Source of the DNA: Eubacteriaceae bacterium | GTDB lineage: Bacteria; Bacillota; Clostridia; Eubacteriales; Alkalibacteraceae | Assembly: GCA_003446375.1 (NCBI GenBank) | Contig: DMAW01000168.1 | Coordinates: 1-32,283, forward strand | DNA length: 32,283 bases | Direction: 5' to 3' | Shown: positions 15,855-24,440 of the stretch, one piece after another | Numbering within the stretch: position 1 is the stretch's first letter | How the letters are laid out: the number at the start of each line of letters is the position of its first letter | Translations under genes and position numbers: made by a program | Notes under the pieces: generated by a model | Seen by the model: the letters and a program-made list of their open reading frames with translations, nothing else | What the model was told of the DNA's origin: nothing | The model's database searches: none

Positions 15855-15882
15855 GTCCATTTTAATTGGAAATGAGGCACTT

Positions 15883-16716
15883 ATGGAAAAAATGATCGAA
15901 TTTAAGAATGTTGGTTATATTTATGAAAAGCATGAAGGTGCAGAGACAGTAGCCATTGATGGTGTTAGTTTTTCCGTAAGAAAGGGTGAATTTATCGGAA
16001 TCATAGGACACAATGGTTCGGGTAAATCCACCCTCTCGAAGTTGATTAATGCAATTTTATTTCCTACATCTGGAGACATTTGGGTTGCAGGAATAAACAC
16101 AAAGGATCACAGCCGCATATGGGATATCAGGCAAAGCGCAGGGATGGTATTTCAAAATCCGGACAACCAGCTGGTAGCGACAATGGTAGAAGAAGAAGTA
16201 GCTTTTGGTCCGGAAAACCTTGGAATAGATCCAAAAGAGATACGAAAAAGAGTTGATGAAGCTTTAAAGACAGTAGAGATGGGTGAATACAAAAATAAAA
16301 AGCCGCATCAGCTTTCCGGTGGACAAAAACAGCGAATCGCCATAGCTGGAATACTGGCTATGAAACCAAAATGCATAATTCTCGACGAACCTACTGCAAT
16401 GCTCGATCCTGCAGGTCGAAAAGAGGTCATAGAGACGATTAAACGGTTAAATAGAGAAGAGAATATAACTATACTCCACATAACTCATTATATGGATGAA
16501 GTAGTGGATGCTGATAGAATCATCGTTATGGATGAAGGCAAAATAGCGATGGAAGGAACTCCTAGAGAAGTTCTGTGTCAAGTTGAAAAATTAAAAGATC
16601 TTAGGCTGGATGTGCCCCAAATTACTGAGTTGGCATACAGCTTGCAAAAAGAAGAAATCGACTTTGGATGTGGGGTTCTTACTGTGGAGGAGATGGTGGA
16701 TCGATTATGTCAATAG
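15883..16716 (+). CDS. ecfA1: ECF transporter ATPase subunit EcfA1
   Basis: First ATPase of an energy-coupling-factor transporter. Walker A GHNGSGKST is at residues 42-50, the Q-loop is near 91, the signature LSGGQ is at 144-148, and Walker B ends in Asp168-Glu169. ATG 15883 is used because GAGG (15874-15877) precedes it. The TTG at 15853 lies inside the terminator tail. The product has 277 residues. The end overlaps ecfA2 by 10 nt. The next two genes complete a solitary A1-A2-T module, with no S component beside it. Confidence 0.94.
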   Translation: MEKMIEFKNVGYIYEKHEGAETVAIDGVSFSVRKGEFIGIIGHNGSGKSTLSKLINAILFPTSGDIWVAGINTKDHSRIWDIRQSAGMVFQNPDNQLVATMVEEEVAFGPENLGIDPKEIRKRVDEALKTVEMGEYKNKKPHQLSGGQKQRIAIAGILAMKPKCIILDEPTAMLDPAGRKEVIETIKRLNREENITILHITHYMDEVVDADRIIVMDEGKIAMEGTPREVLCQVEKLKDLRLDVPQITELAYSLQKEEIDFGCGVLTVEEMVDRLCQ

Positions 16717-17570
16717 AGATAAAAAATTTATCACATATATACTCTCAAGGTTCGCCATTTGAATCTATTGCCTTAGATGACATAAGTGCAGTAATTGACA
16801 AGGGAAGCTTTATTGGACTTATTGGACATACCGGATCAGGAAAATCTACGTTTATACAGCATCTTAACGTCCTTTTAAAACCTACAATGGGACAAATATT
16901 TATCGACGGCATTGATATAAACGATAAATCAACCAAGGTAAAATCGATAAGACAAAAAGTAGGACTGGTTTTTCAATATCCCGAGCATCAGCTCTTTGAA
17001 GAGACGGTTGAGAAGGATGTGGCATTTGGACCTGAAAATCTTGGACTTGGTGATGCAGAGATAAAAAAGAGAGTTAAAGATGCGTTGACTATGGTTGGAC
17101 TTGATTATGATAAGATTAAGGATAAATCACCCTTTGAGTTAAGTGGAGGTCAAATGAGAAGGGTAGCAATAGCAGGAGTTCTGGCTATGAAGCCAAGCAT
17201 CTTGATTTTAGATGAACCGACGGCTGGCCTTGATCCGAGAGGAAGAGATGATATATTAAACGTCATCAGTGAGCTTCATCGAAGGGAAAAAATAACAGTT
17301 ATTCTAGTATCCCATAGCATGGAAGATATAGCTAAGCATGTAGAGAAGATCATGGTTATGTTCGATGGCAAAATAAAGATATTTGATACTCCGCAAAATG
17401 TTTTTTCTCAAGTGGATCTGTTGGAAAACATAGGGTTGGCAGTTCCGCAAGTAACGTATCTAATGAGAAAGCTTAAGGAAATAGACCCTTTGATAGATCA
17501 AAATATATACACGGTGCAACAGGCTAAGGAAGAAATTATTAGGATGATGAGGAGAAGGAAAGATGCTTAA
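16707..17570 (+). CDS. ecfA2: ECF transporter ATPase subunit EcfA2
   Basis: Second ATPase of the module. Walker A GHTGSGKST is at residues 40-48, LSGGQ at 145-149, and Walker B ends in Asp169-Glu170. The start ATG 16707 lies inside the end of ecfA1 and is preceded by GGTGGA. An earlier in-frame ATG at 16668 would add 13 residues read from ecfA1 sequence and is rejected. The product is 287 residues and overlaps ecfT by 8 nt. Confidence 0.94.
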   Translation: MSIEIKNLSHIYSQGSPFESIALDDISAVIDKGSFIGLIGHTGSGKSTFIQHLNVLLKPTMGQIFIDGIDINDKSTKVKSIRQKVGLVFQYPEHQLFEETVEKDVAFGPENLGLGDAEIKKRVKDALTMVGLDYDKIKDKSPFELSGGQMRRVAIAGVLAMKPSILILDEPTAGLDPRGRDDILNVISELHRREKITVILVSHSMEDIAKHVEKIMVMFDGKIKIFDTPQNVFSQVDLLENIGLAVPQVTYLMRKLKEIDPLIDQNIYTVQQAKEEIIRMMRRRKDA

Positions 17571-18360
17571 GGATGTAACTATAGGTCAATATTATCCTAC
17601 AAATTCATTTATCCACAAGCTTGATCCTAGAACAAAAATCCACTTTACTTTTTTGTACATAATCGCCCTATTTACAATAGATAATTTTTATGGATATTTG
17701 GCAGCATTTGCATTGCTTATGGGGATCACTCTAGTATCGAAAATTCCTGTGGGGTATATCTTAAGAGGTATAAAAGGACTTGTTTTTATAATACTCATAA
17801 CTGTTTTGATAAATCTTTTTATGACTCCAGGCACACCGAAATTTGAAATTTGGCGCTTGACTATAACTGAAGAGGGTCTGGAAATTGCAGCATTTATGGC
17901 TCTCAGGCTAATATTTTTGGTAACGGGAACTTCCATAATGACACTTACTACATCACCTATTGCACTTACTGACGGCATAGAGTATTCCTTAAGAAGCATT
18001 CCGGGAGTAAAAAAATACGCTCATGAACTTGCCATGATGATGACTATTGCATTGAGATTCATTCCTACTCTCATGGAGGAAACTGACAGAATCATGAAGG
18101 CTCAAAAAGCTCGAGGCGCAGACTTGGAAAGTGGAAACCTTGTGCAAAGAGCCAAAAATTTGATACCGATTCTAGTTCCGCTTTTTGTGAGCGCTTTCAG
18201 GAGGGCAGATGAACTTGCGATAGCTATGGAAGCAAGATGTTACAGAGGAGGGCACGATCGGACTAGACTAAATGAACTCAAATACAATAAGAGGGACGTA
18301 TACGCCTATTTTGTAATACTTGGAATGATGGTTGCTATTTTCGCAACTAGATGGCTTTAG
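17563..18360 (+). CDS. ecfT: ECF transporter transmembrane subunit EcfT
   Basis: A 265-residue membrane protein with about five hydrophobic segments. It has the two coupling-helix motifs of EcfT: AQKARGADLESG, with Ala-Arg-Gly at residues 183-185, and AIAMEARCYRGG, with Ala-Arg-Cys at 224-226. These contact the two ATPases. It links substrate-binding S subunits to ATP hydrolysis. Start ATG 17563 overlaps the end of ecfA2. Confidence 0.93.
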   Translation: MLKDVTIGQYYPTNSFIHKLDPRTKIHFTFLYIIALFTIDNFYGYLAAFALLMGITLVSKIPVGYILRGIKGLVFIILITVLINLFMTPGTPKFEIWRLTITEEGLEIAAFMALRLIFLVTGTSIMTLTTSPIALTDGIEYSLRSIPGVKKYAHELAMMMTIALRFIPTLMEETDRIMKAQKARGADLESGNLVQRAKNLIPILVPLFVSAFRRADELAIAMEARCYRGGHDRTRLNELKYNKRDVYAYFVILGMMVAIFATRWL

Positions 18361-18370
18361 GAGAAATTAA

Positions 18371-19105
18371 ATGAGAAATATACAAGTGTTCGTTGAATAT
18401 GATGGAACTGCCTACTGCGGCTGGCAAAAGCAGATTAATGGAATCAGCATACAGGAAAAGCTTATGGAGTCTATATACGCTGTGACAAAAGAAATGGCAA
18501 AAATCACAGGTTCAGGGAGAACTGATGCAGGAGTGCATGCGTGGGAACAGTCAGCGAATTTTTATACGAAAAGCAAAATTCCCGTAAATAGAATTCCATT
18601 GGCTTTAAATTCTCATCTGCCAAAAGATATCAGAATCGTAGGAGCCGCTGAAAAAGATGAAGCTTTTCATAGCAGGTATCATGCAAAAGGCAAGGTATAC
18701 GAATACATAGTGTTGAACAGACCTTACGCAAGTGCACTAGACAGAAATAGATCATGGCATGTGAGAGAGAAATTGGATATTGATAAGATAGAAAAAGCAA
18801 TGACCTTTTTTATAGGAGCATATGACTTCACAACATTTTCTTCGGTAAAAAGCCAAGTGAGAGACAAGGTTCGAAATGTCACCGGATTCGAAGTGACAAG
18901 AGATGGATTTGCATTGTGTTTTCGAATTGAAGGCGATGGGTTTTTATATAATATGGTAAGGATAATAATAGGAACGCTAATTGAGGTAGGCAGAGGCAGA
19001 ATAGACGCAGAGAGCATACCTGATATGATAAAAGGAAAAAATCGGGCTTTATCAGGCCCTACAGCACCACCACAGGGGTTATATCTTAAAAAAGTTATAT
19101 ATTAA
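18371..19105 (+). CDS. truA: tRNA pseudouridine(38-40) synthase TruA
   Basis: Isomerises uridines 38-40 in the anticodon stem-loop of tRNAs. The catalytic aspartate is Asp52 in GSGRTDAGVHA. Other family segments are YDGTAYCGWQKQ near the start and DGFLYNMVRIIIGTLIEVG near the end. Length, 244 residues, is normal. It follows ecfT after 10 nt and is probably co-transcribed with the ecf genes. Confidence 0.96.
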   Translation: MRNIQVFVEYDGTAYCGWQKQINGISIQEKLMESIYAVTKEMAKITGSGRTDAGVHAWEQSANFYTKSKIPVNRIPLALNSHLPKDIRIVGAAEKDEAFHSRYHAKGKVYEYIVLNRPYASALDRNRSWHVREKLDIDKIEKAMTFFIGAYDFTTFSSVKSQVRDKVRNVTGFEVTRDGFALCFRIEGDGFLYNMVRIIIGTLIEVGRGRIDAESIPDMIKGKNRALSGPTAPPQGLYLKKVIY

Positions 19106-19118
19106 TATACGGGATTTG

Positions 19119-19147
19119 TTGACATTAATGCTTTGGTATTATAAAAT
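19119..19147 (+). promoter_or_regulatory. Promoter of rplM-rpsI
   Basis: A perfect -35 box TTGACA (19119-19124) is followed after 17 bp by TAAAAT (19142-19147), one mismatch from consensus. It begins 13 nt after the truA stop. The expected start of transcription is near 19154. Confidence 0.8.
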
Positions 19148-19153
19148 ATACGT

Positions 19154-19228
19154 TGGCACGTTATCTGATCCACTAGCCCCGGATCGGTTAATTTATAAAG
19201 ATTATTTAAGTTGAATGGAGGATGTAAA
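19154..19228 (+). promoter_or_regulatory. L13-type leader ahead of rplM
   Basis: The 75-nt leader contains a 7-bp hairpin, CTGATCC (19165-19171) with GGATCGG (19181-19187), with a 9-nt loop ACTAGCCCC. An A+T-rich stretch and the TGGAGG Shine-Dalgarno follow. Autoregulatory L13 leaders are known ahead of rplM in Firmicutes. Position, size and hairpin fit, but I could not run a covariance model. Confidence 0.6.
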
Positions 19229-19672
19229 ATGAACGCAAGAGCTACAGTAATGGCGAAAAGCGGCGAAGTAGAAAGAAAATGGTTCGTTGTTGATGCTGAC
19301 GGCAAGACATTGGGACGATTAGCCAGCGAAGTTGCGAAAATTCTTCGCGGTAAAAATAAACCGATATATACACCACACGTTGACACAGGAGATTTTGTGA
19401 TTGTAATCAATGCTGAAAAAATTGCACTTACAGGAAAGAAACTAGATCAAAAGATGTACAGAAGGCATAGCGGTTATATTGGCGGCATGAAAGAGATATC
19501 TTATAGAAAACTTTTGGCAGATAAGCCTGAATTTGTTATTGAGAAAGCTGTAAAAGGAATGCTTCCTCACAATATTTTAGGAAGACAAATGTTCAAAAAA
19601 CTTAAGGTATATAAAGGCAGCGAGCATCCGCACGCGGCACAAAAGCCAGAAGTTTTAGAACTGAACATTTAG
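19229..19672 (+). CDS. rplM: 50S ribosomal protein L13
   Basis: L13 is an early 50S assembly protein. The 147-residue product includes RKWFVVDADGKTLGRLASEV, KPIYTPHVDTGDFVIVINAE and KGMLPHNILGRQMFKKLKVY. ATG 19229 is set by TGGAGG (19216-19221). The TTG at 19211 overlaps that site and is rejected. It forms a two-gene operon with rpsI. Confidence 0.96.
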   Translation: MNARATVMAKSGEVERKWFVVDADGKTLGRLASEVAKILRGKNKPIYTPHVDTGDFVIVINAEKIALTGKKLDQKMYRRHSGYIGGMKEISYRKLLADKPEFVIEKAVKGMLPHNILGRQMFKKLKVYKGSEHPHAAQKPEVLELNI

Positions 19673-19693
19673 AAAAGGGGAGGAGGAAATAAT

Positions 19694-20086
19694 ATGTCAA
19701 AAACACAATACCTAGGAACTGGAAGAAGAAAAAAATCTATCGCTAGAGTAAGATTGCTGCCTGGAAATGGCAAGTTTACTGTAAATAAAAAAGATTTGAA
19801 CGATTACTTTGGAATGGAAACATTAAAGGTTATTGCAAAACAGCCATTGACTCTGACCGATTCTAACGATAAGTTCGATATCGTGGTAAATGTCCACGGT
19901 GGAGGATTTACAGGTCAAGCAGGAGCAATAAGACATGGCATCGCAAGAGCCCTAATCAAAGCAGATGAAAACATGAGAGGCGATTTGAAAAAAGCCGGCT
20001 TCTTGACAAGGGATTCCAGAATGAAGGAAAGAAAGAAATACGGTCTTAAAAAAGCAAGAAAAGCATCTCAGTTCTCAAAGAGATAA
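19694..20086 (+). CDS. rpsI: 30S ribosomal protein S9
   Basis: S9's C-terminal tail reaches the P-site tRNA. The 130 residues contain TQYLGTGRRKKSIARVRLLP, GGGFTGQAGAIRHGIARALI and the conserved end ARKASQFSKR. Complete, with GGGGAGGAGG upstream. Confidence 0.98.
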   Translation: MSKTQYLGTGRRKKSIARVRLLPGNGKFTVNKKDLNDYFGMETLKVIAKQPLTLTDSNDKFDIVVNVHGGGFTGQAGAIRHGIARALIKADENMRGDLKKAGFLTRDSRMKERKKYGLKKARKASQFSKR

Positions 20087-20115
20087 TTTCTTCTTTGCGC
20101 ATGATGAATATATCG

Positions 20116-20145
20116 AACCGTCAGGGATATCCTGGCGGTTTTTTT
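20116..20145 (+). terminator. Terminator after rpsI
   Basis: AACCGTCAGG (20116-20125) pairs with CCTGGCGGTT (20131-20140), with one T-G pair, and runs into seven T residues (20139-20145). A textbook intrinsic terminator. Confidence 0.92.
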
Positions 20146-20183
20146 ACTTAATGTAAAAAAATTGAAATAGAAGGTGTGTTTAT

Positions 20184-20798
20184 ATGGAATTGACTCAAGA
20201 GAGAGTAGTGCCAAAGCTCATGAACCCCAAAAACGGAATGCTGATAGAGCATATTGAAAGATACAGATTTGCTTCTGAGTTTGCAAGGGGCAGAGTTTTA
20301 GATATTGCATGCGGAGCCGGATATGGCAGCGAGTTGATGTTGCGTGGTAAGAATGGCATGCTAATTGACGAAATATTAGGCGCGGATATAGATAAAAAAG
20401 CAGTGGAATATGCTTTGGAACACTACAGCTTTGATAATGTGTCCTATGTCGTGGCAAACGCCTTGAACCCAGACCTTAAAGAGGAACTTGGGAACTTTGA
20501 TACTATAGTTAGCTTTGAGACAATAGAGCATTTTAAAGGCGATGAAGTATTTATAAAAAACCTTTATGATATGCTAAAGCCGGGGGGAACGGCTATAATA
20601 TCAACGCCTTTTGGGAAAGGAAAAGACCAACCGTGCAAAAATCCCTATCATGTTTATCAGTATAAGGAGGAAGAGTTTTTAGAAGTTCTTTCGATTTTTG
20701 ATGATGTAAAGATGTATCACCAAAGAGATTCTGATATAGAGTTGCCTTTGGAAGGCAAGAAATATTACTTGATGGTGGCCGTTTGCAAAAAATGCTAG
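20184..20798 (+). CDS. Class I SAM-dependent methyltransferase
   Basis: A 204-residue cytoplasmic protein with the SAM-binding motif RVLDIACGAGYGS (residues 37-49), an acidic residue after the second strand (GADIDKKAVEYA), and SFETIEHF followed by LKPGGTAIISTPFGKG. These are the normal motifs of a Rossmann-fold methyltransferase of the UbiE/COQ5-like type. The substrate cannot be told from sequence. It stands alone between the rpsI terminator and murI, with AGAAGGTG upstream of its ATG. Confidence 0.88.
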   Translation: MELTQERVVPKLMNPKNGMLIEHIERYRFASEFARGRVLDIACGAGYGSELMLRGKNGMLIDEILGADIDKKAVEYALEHYSFDNVSYVVANALNPDLKEELGNFDTIVSFETIEHFKGDEVFIKNLYDMLKPGGTAIISTPFGKGKDQPCKNPYHVYQYKEEEFLEVLSIFDDVKMYHQRDSDIELPLEGKKYYLMVAVCKKC

Positions 20799-20962
20799 GC
20801 GAATCATTGCTGTTAAAGAGGCATTTTAAGAAGATATAAGTACACAGAGATAAGGGTTATTATCATTTTAAGCAGATAATTCATTTTTTATTCTTAAATA
20901 TATAGAAGAGTTATTTTTCTAAGCTATTAAACAATGAAAACAACTGCAAGTGAGAGCCTTTT

Positions 20963-21844
20963 ATGATAAAATTATATGATGATCAGACTGAAAAATTAAT
21001 GATAAATGATGAAAGCAGGAATGAGATGATGGATTTGTCGGAGAAATCTTTGCCGATAGGTGTAATGGATTCAGGAGTAGGCGGGTTAACAGTAGTTAGA
21101 GAAATCACCAAATTATTGCCTGGTGAAGATGTAATATACTTTGGGGATTCAAAAAGAATGCCCTATGGCAATAGAAGTGAAAAAGAAATAGTTTTTTTGG
21201 CAGATAAAATAATCGAATTTTTAGAAGAAAAAAAGGTGAAAGCCATATTGTTAGCTTGCAATACGGTTTCTTCTCAAATTGAAAAACTGATTCACAAAGT
21301 TCCTGTGTTCGGAATAATCGAAGCAGGCTGTATTGCTGCAATAGAGAGCAGCGACGCAGCGAACATAGGATTGATTGCAACTGTGGCTACTGTTAAAAGC
21401 GGAGTTTATGACAGGACTTTAAGGCAGATGGATAGCCGACGAAGTTTTATTTCGAACGATAGCAGGAAATTGCCGCAGGTCATAAACGACCAGTTAAAAC
21501 ATAAATACCTCTTGAATAAGCATATACACGAGTGTATTGATCCTATCTTGGAAAAAGGCGATATAAACGAATTGATAATGGGATGCAGCCACTTTCCGAT
21601 AATAGAAAATGAAATTGCTGAGCTATATCCTGGGTTGAAGCTGATAAATCCTGCAAACAAGCAGGTGCAGATGCTTAAAGATTACCTTGAAGAAAATGAT
21701 CTGCTTAATCCAACAAAAATGAGGAACATAGAGATTTTTACTACTGCAAGGATAAATGAATTTAAAGAGGCCCTTGACCGGCTTAATATTGTCGAATACG
21801 AGTTAAATAAGGTTGCTTTGTTGGATGAAGATTATGAAAAATAA
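20963..21844 (+). CDS. murI: Glutamate racemase
   Basis: Makes D-glutamate for peptidoglycan. Active-site features are present: MDSGVGGLTV (Asp36, Ser37), FGDSKRMPYGN, the first catalytic cysteine Cys99 in LACNTVS, and the second, Cys208, in MGCSHFP. At 293 residues it is longer than most. The family similarity begins near residue 32, so the true start may be ATG 21026, which has AGCAGGA upstream and would remove 21 residues. The 164 nt upstream show no clear promoter. Confidence 0.9.
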   Translation: MIKLYDDQTEKLMINDESRNEMMDLSEKSLPIGVMDSGVGGLTVVREITKLLPGEDVIYFGDSKRMPYGNRSEKEIVFLADKIIEFLEEKKVKAILLACNTVSSQIEKLIHKVPVFGIIEAGCIAAIESSDAANIGLIATVATVKSGVYDRTLRQMDSRRSFISNDSRKLPQVINDQLKHKYLLNKHIHECIDPILEKGDINELIMGCSHFPIIENEIAELYPGLKLINPANKQVQMLKDYLEENDLLNPTKMRNIEIFTTARINEFKEALDRLNIVEYELNKVALLDEDYEK

Positions 21845-21888
21845 GACAGTGACCATAAAAATACAGTGTCAGAAAGGGGACGTGAATA

Positions 21889-22890
21889 TTGGAAAATCAA
21901 AAAAAGACATTATATAGCGGGATACAACCTTCGGGTTCGTTTACCATAGGAAATTATTTCGGTGCTATAAAAAATTGGGTAGATCTTCAGGATGACTACA
22001 ATTGTTATTTCTGTGTGGTTGATCTTCATGCACTGACGGTACCACAAGTTCCTAAGGATTTAAGGAAAAATAGCTATGAATCTTTTATAACGCTGCTTGC
22101 AGCTGGCTTAGATCCAGAAAAAGTTGCTATCTACTTTCAGTCCCACGTGAGTGCACATGCAGAGCTAGCTTGGATATTAAACTGCTATTCTTACATGGGG
22201 GAATTGGGAAGAATGACACAATTCAAGGATAAGTCACAAAAGCAAGGAGAGAATATAAGAGTTGGACTCTACGGTTATCCTGTGCTTATGGCATCGGACA
22301 TATTGCTTTATCAAACAGATTTGGTGCCGGTAGGAGAGGATCAGAAACAGCATCTAGAGCTTACTAGGGATATAGCCAATAGGTTCAACAACCTTTATTC
22401 ACCCACATTTAAGGTGCCGGAACCTTATATAGGGGAAAAGGGCGCTAGGATCATGAGCTTGCAGGAACCAAATAAAAAGATGTCCAAGTCAGATGAGAAT
22501 GTCAATTCATTCATTACATTAAGAGACAACAAAGATACAGTTATCAAAAAATTTAAAAGAGCCATCACGGATTCTGATTCACAAGTTAGATTTGATCGAG
22601 ATGAAAAACCGGGAGTATCAAACTTGATGGAAATATATAGCTGCGCAACGAACAAAGATTTTGCTGAGATAGAAAGAGAATTTGAGGGCAAAGGATACGG
22701 AGATTTTAAAAATGCTGTTGGAGAAGCTGTGGCAGATGCACTTTTGCCAATTCAGAAAAGATTTGAAATGTTAAGCAAGGATAAGGCGTACGTTGAAGAA
22801 GTAATTAAAAAGAGCACTGAAAAAACTCAAAGAGCTGCATTTAAAACTTTGAGCAAAGTGAAGAAGAAAGTAGGACTGTATTCTTTATAA
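21889..22890 (+). CDS. trpS: Tryptophanyl-tRNA synthetase
   Basis: Class I synthetase of 333 residues. The HIGH-type signature is TIGN (residues 19-22, in PSGSFTIGNYFGA) and the second signature is KMSKS at 197-201. The segment LMASDILLYQTDLVPVGEDQ is typical of TrpRS. The start is TTG 21889, placed by AAAGGGGA (21873-21880). It follows murI by 44 nt, so the two are probably co-transcribed. No T-box fits in that gap. Confidence 0.95.
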   Translation: MENQKKTLYSGIQPSGSFTIGNYFGAIKNWVDLQDDYNCYFCVVDLHALTVPQVPKDLRKNSYESFITLLAAGLDPEKVAIYFQSHVSAHAELAWILNCYSYMGELGRMTQFKDKSQKQGENIRVGLYGYPVLMASDILLYQTDLVPVGEDQKQHLELTRDIANRFNNLYSPTFKVPEPYIGEKGARIMSLQEPNKKMSKSDENVNSFITLRDNKDTVIKKFKRAITDSDSQVRFDRDEKPGVSNLMEIYSCATNKDFAEIEREFEGKGYGDFKNAVGEAVADALLPIQKRFEMLSKDKAYVEEVIKKSTEKTQRAAFKTLSKVKKKVGLYSL

Positions 22891-23069
22891 AGAACAAAGC
22901 AGGATTGATCTTTCAAAATCAGTTGAATCAAATGATGAGTTGTGATAACATAAAGTTTACTCTAATTATAATGGGTGCATATATATGCAAATAAATGTGC
23001 GTCAGTGCATTAAAACACGATTATAATGAATAAATATTAATACTATGGTTTTGGAAGAGAGGGATATTA
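22891..23069 (+). promoter_or_regulatory. Spacer ahead of the citrate synthase gene with candidate -10 boxes
   Basis: Two perfect TATAAT hexamers occur (22967-22972 and 23022-23027), but neither has a good -35 box at 17 bp. One or both may drive the citrate synthase-aconitase pair. No hairpin terminator was seen after trpS. The Shine-Dalgarno AGAGAGGGA lies just before ATG 23070. Confidence 0.4.
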
Positions 23070-24395
23070 ATGTTTGAAAATAAGGCATATAAATATAAGG
23101 CAATTGATATAAATGAGCCGAATCTATACAAAGAATATTTTCCATATACAGAAATTCCGAAGATAAAATTTGATAACAAATTTATGCCAATGGATATGCC
23201 CGAAGATATATGGATTACGGATACCACTTTTAGAGATGGACAACAGTCGATGTCTGCATTTACCGTAGAACAGATTGAAAAGCTATTTGACTTCATGCAT
23301 CAAATAAATAATGGCACCGGCTTGATTCGGACCTCAGAGTTTTTTTTGTATTCCGAAAAAGATCGACAAGCAGTATACAAATGTATGGAAAAAGGCTACG
23401 ATTTTCCGCAGATCACATCTTGGATTCGTGCCAACGTCAATGATTTTGAATTGGTTAAAAGCATGGGAATAAAGGAAACCGGATTATTGATGTCTTGTTC
23501 CGATTATCATATATTTAAAAAACTTAAATTGAATAGATCTAGTTGCATGGAAAAATATTTAGATATAATAAAAAAAGCATTAGAAGAAGGGATATTGCCA
23601 AGATGTCATTTGGAAGACATAACAAGAGCAGATTTCTACGGCTTCGTGCTTCCGCTTATAAAAAATATTCAGGAGCTTGGCAAAGAAGCGGGAGTGCAGA
23701 TAAAAATCAGAGTATGCGACACTCTTGGGCTTGGGGTTCCATATCAAGGTGCTGAGTTGCCTAGAAGCGTGCCGGCATTGATACAAGAGATCAAAAGACA
23801 AGGCGGAGTTCCTTCAGAAGCTATTGAATGGCATGGCCACAACGATTATCATAATGTAGTGACAAATGCTACTGCTGCATGGCTATACGGAGCAGCTGCT
23901 GTAAACACTACCATATTCGGTATTGGAGAAAGAACTGGAAATTGTCCACTTGAAGGAATGCTGGTTGAATACTGTCAGCTTAGAAGTGATAAGGACATCA
24001 ATTTGACTATAATCAATGAGCTGAGGACTTTTTTTGAAAGAGAATTTAATTATTTCATTGATGCGAAAAGACCGTTTGTAGGTGATGACTTCAATATGAC
24101 AAAGGCAGGGGTTCATGCGGACGGAATAATGAAATACGAGGCGATTTATAATTCCTTCGACACAAAAAAAATACTAAACAGGCCTGTAGTGATAAAAGTG
24201 AATCAAGCTTCGGGGCTTGCAGGCATAGCTGCTTGGATTAACAACTATTGTTCTTTAAATGAAGATAAGAAGGTTGGAAAGAAGGATCCGTTGGTGCTGA
24301 AAATAAAAACTTGGGTAGATGAGCAATACGAAAGAGGCAGGACCACTTCGATATCTGATGAAGAGCTTGCAGCATTTGTAGAAAGACACAAATAG
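23070..24395 (+). CDS. Re-citrate synthase (HMGL/isopropylmalate synthase family)
   Basis: Condenses acetyl-CoA with oxaloacetate to citrate with Re stereochemistry in some anaerobes. The 441-residue protein has the TIM-barrel signature DTTFRDGQQSM (from Asp51) and the metal-binding HGHND (His255, His257). It also keeps the long N-terminal region (ITDTTFRDG preceded by about 48 residues) typical of clostridial Re-citrate synthases. It lacks the C-terminal LeuA regulatory domain. The adjacent aconitase supports citrate rather than homocitrate or isopropylmalate as product. Specificity is inferred. Confidence 0.85.
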   Translation: MFENKAYKYKAIDINEPNLYKEYFPYTEIPKIKFDNKFMPMDMPEDIWITDTTFRDGQQSMSAFTVEQIEKLFDFMHQINNGTGLIRTSEFFLYSEKDRQAVYKCMEKGYDFPQITSWIRANVNDFELVKSMGIKETGLLMSCSDYHIFKKLKLNRSSCMEKYLDIIKKALEEGILPRCHLEDITRADFYGFVLPLIKNIQELGKEAGVQIKIRVCDTLGLGVPYQGAELPRSVPALIQEIKRQGGVPSEAIEWHGHNDYHNVVTNATAAWLYGAAAVNTTIFGIGERTGNCPLEGMLVEYCQLRSDKDINLTIINELRTFFEREFNYFIDAKRPFVGDDFNMTKAGVHADGIMKYEAIYNSFDTKKILNRPVVIKVNQASGLAGIAAWINNYCSLNEDKKVGKKDPLVLKIKTWVDEQYERGRTTSISDEELAAFVERHK

Positions 24396-24440
24396 CTGTA
24401 TTTATAAAAGTAAAAAATATTAAGATTGGAGATGTGATCA

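Noticed and set aside
20799..20962. Gene or RNA in the spacer between the methyltransferase and murI
   Set aside because: A+T-rich with no open frame with a Shine-Dalgarno, no tRNA-like cloverleaf and no strong hairpin.
21845..21888. T-box leader for trpS
   Set aside because: The gap to murI is only 44 nt, too short for a T-box, and it has no T-box bulge sequence or terminator.
23070..24395. 2-Isopropylmalate or homocitrate synthase
   Set aside because: No C-terminal LeuA regulatory domain; neighbour is aconitase with a fused swivel domain rather than leuCD. The Re-citrate synthase reading fits better, though specificity is not proven.
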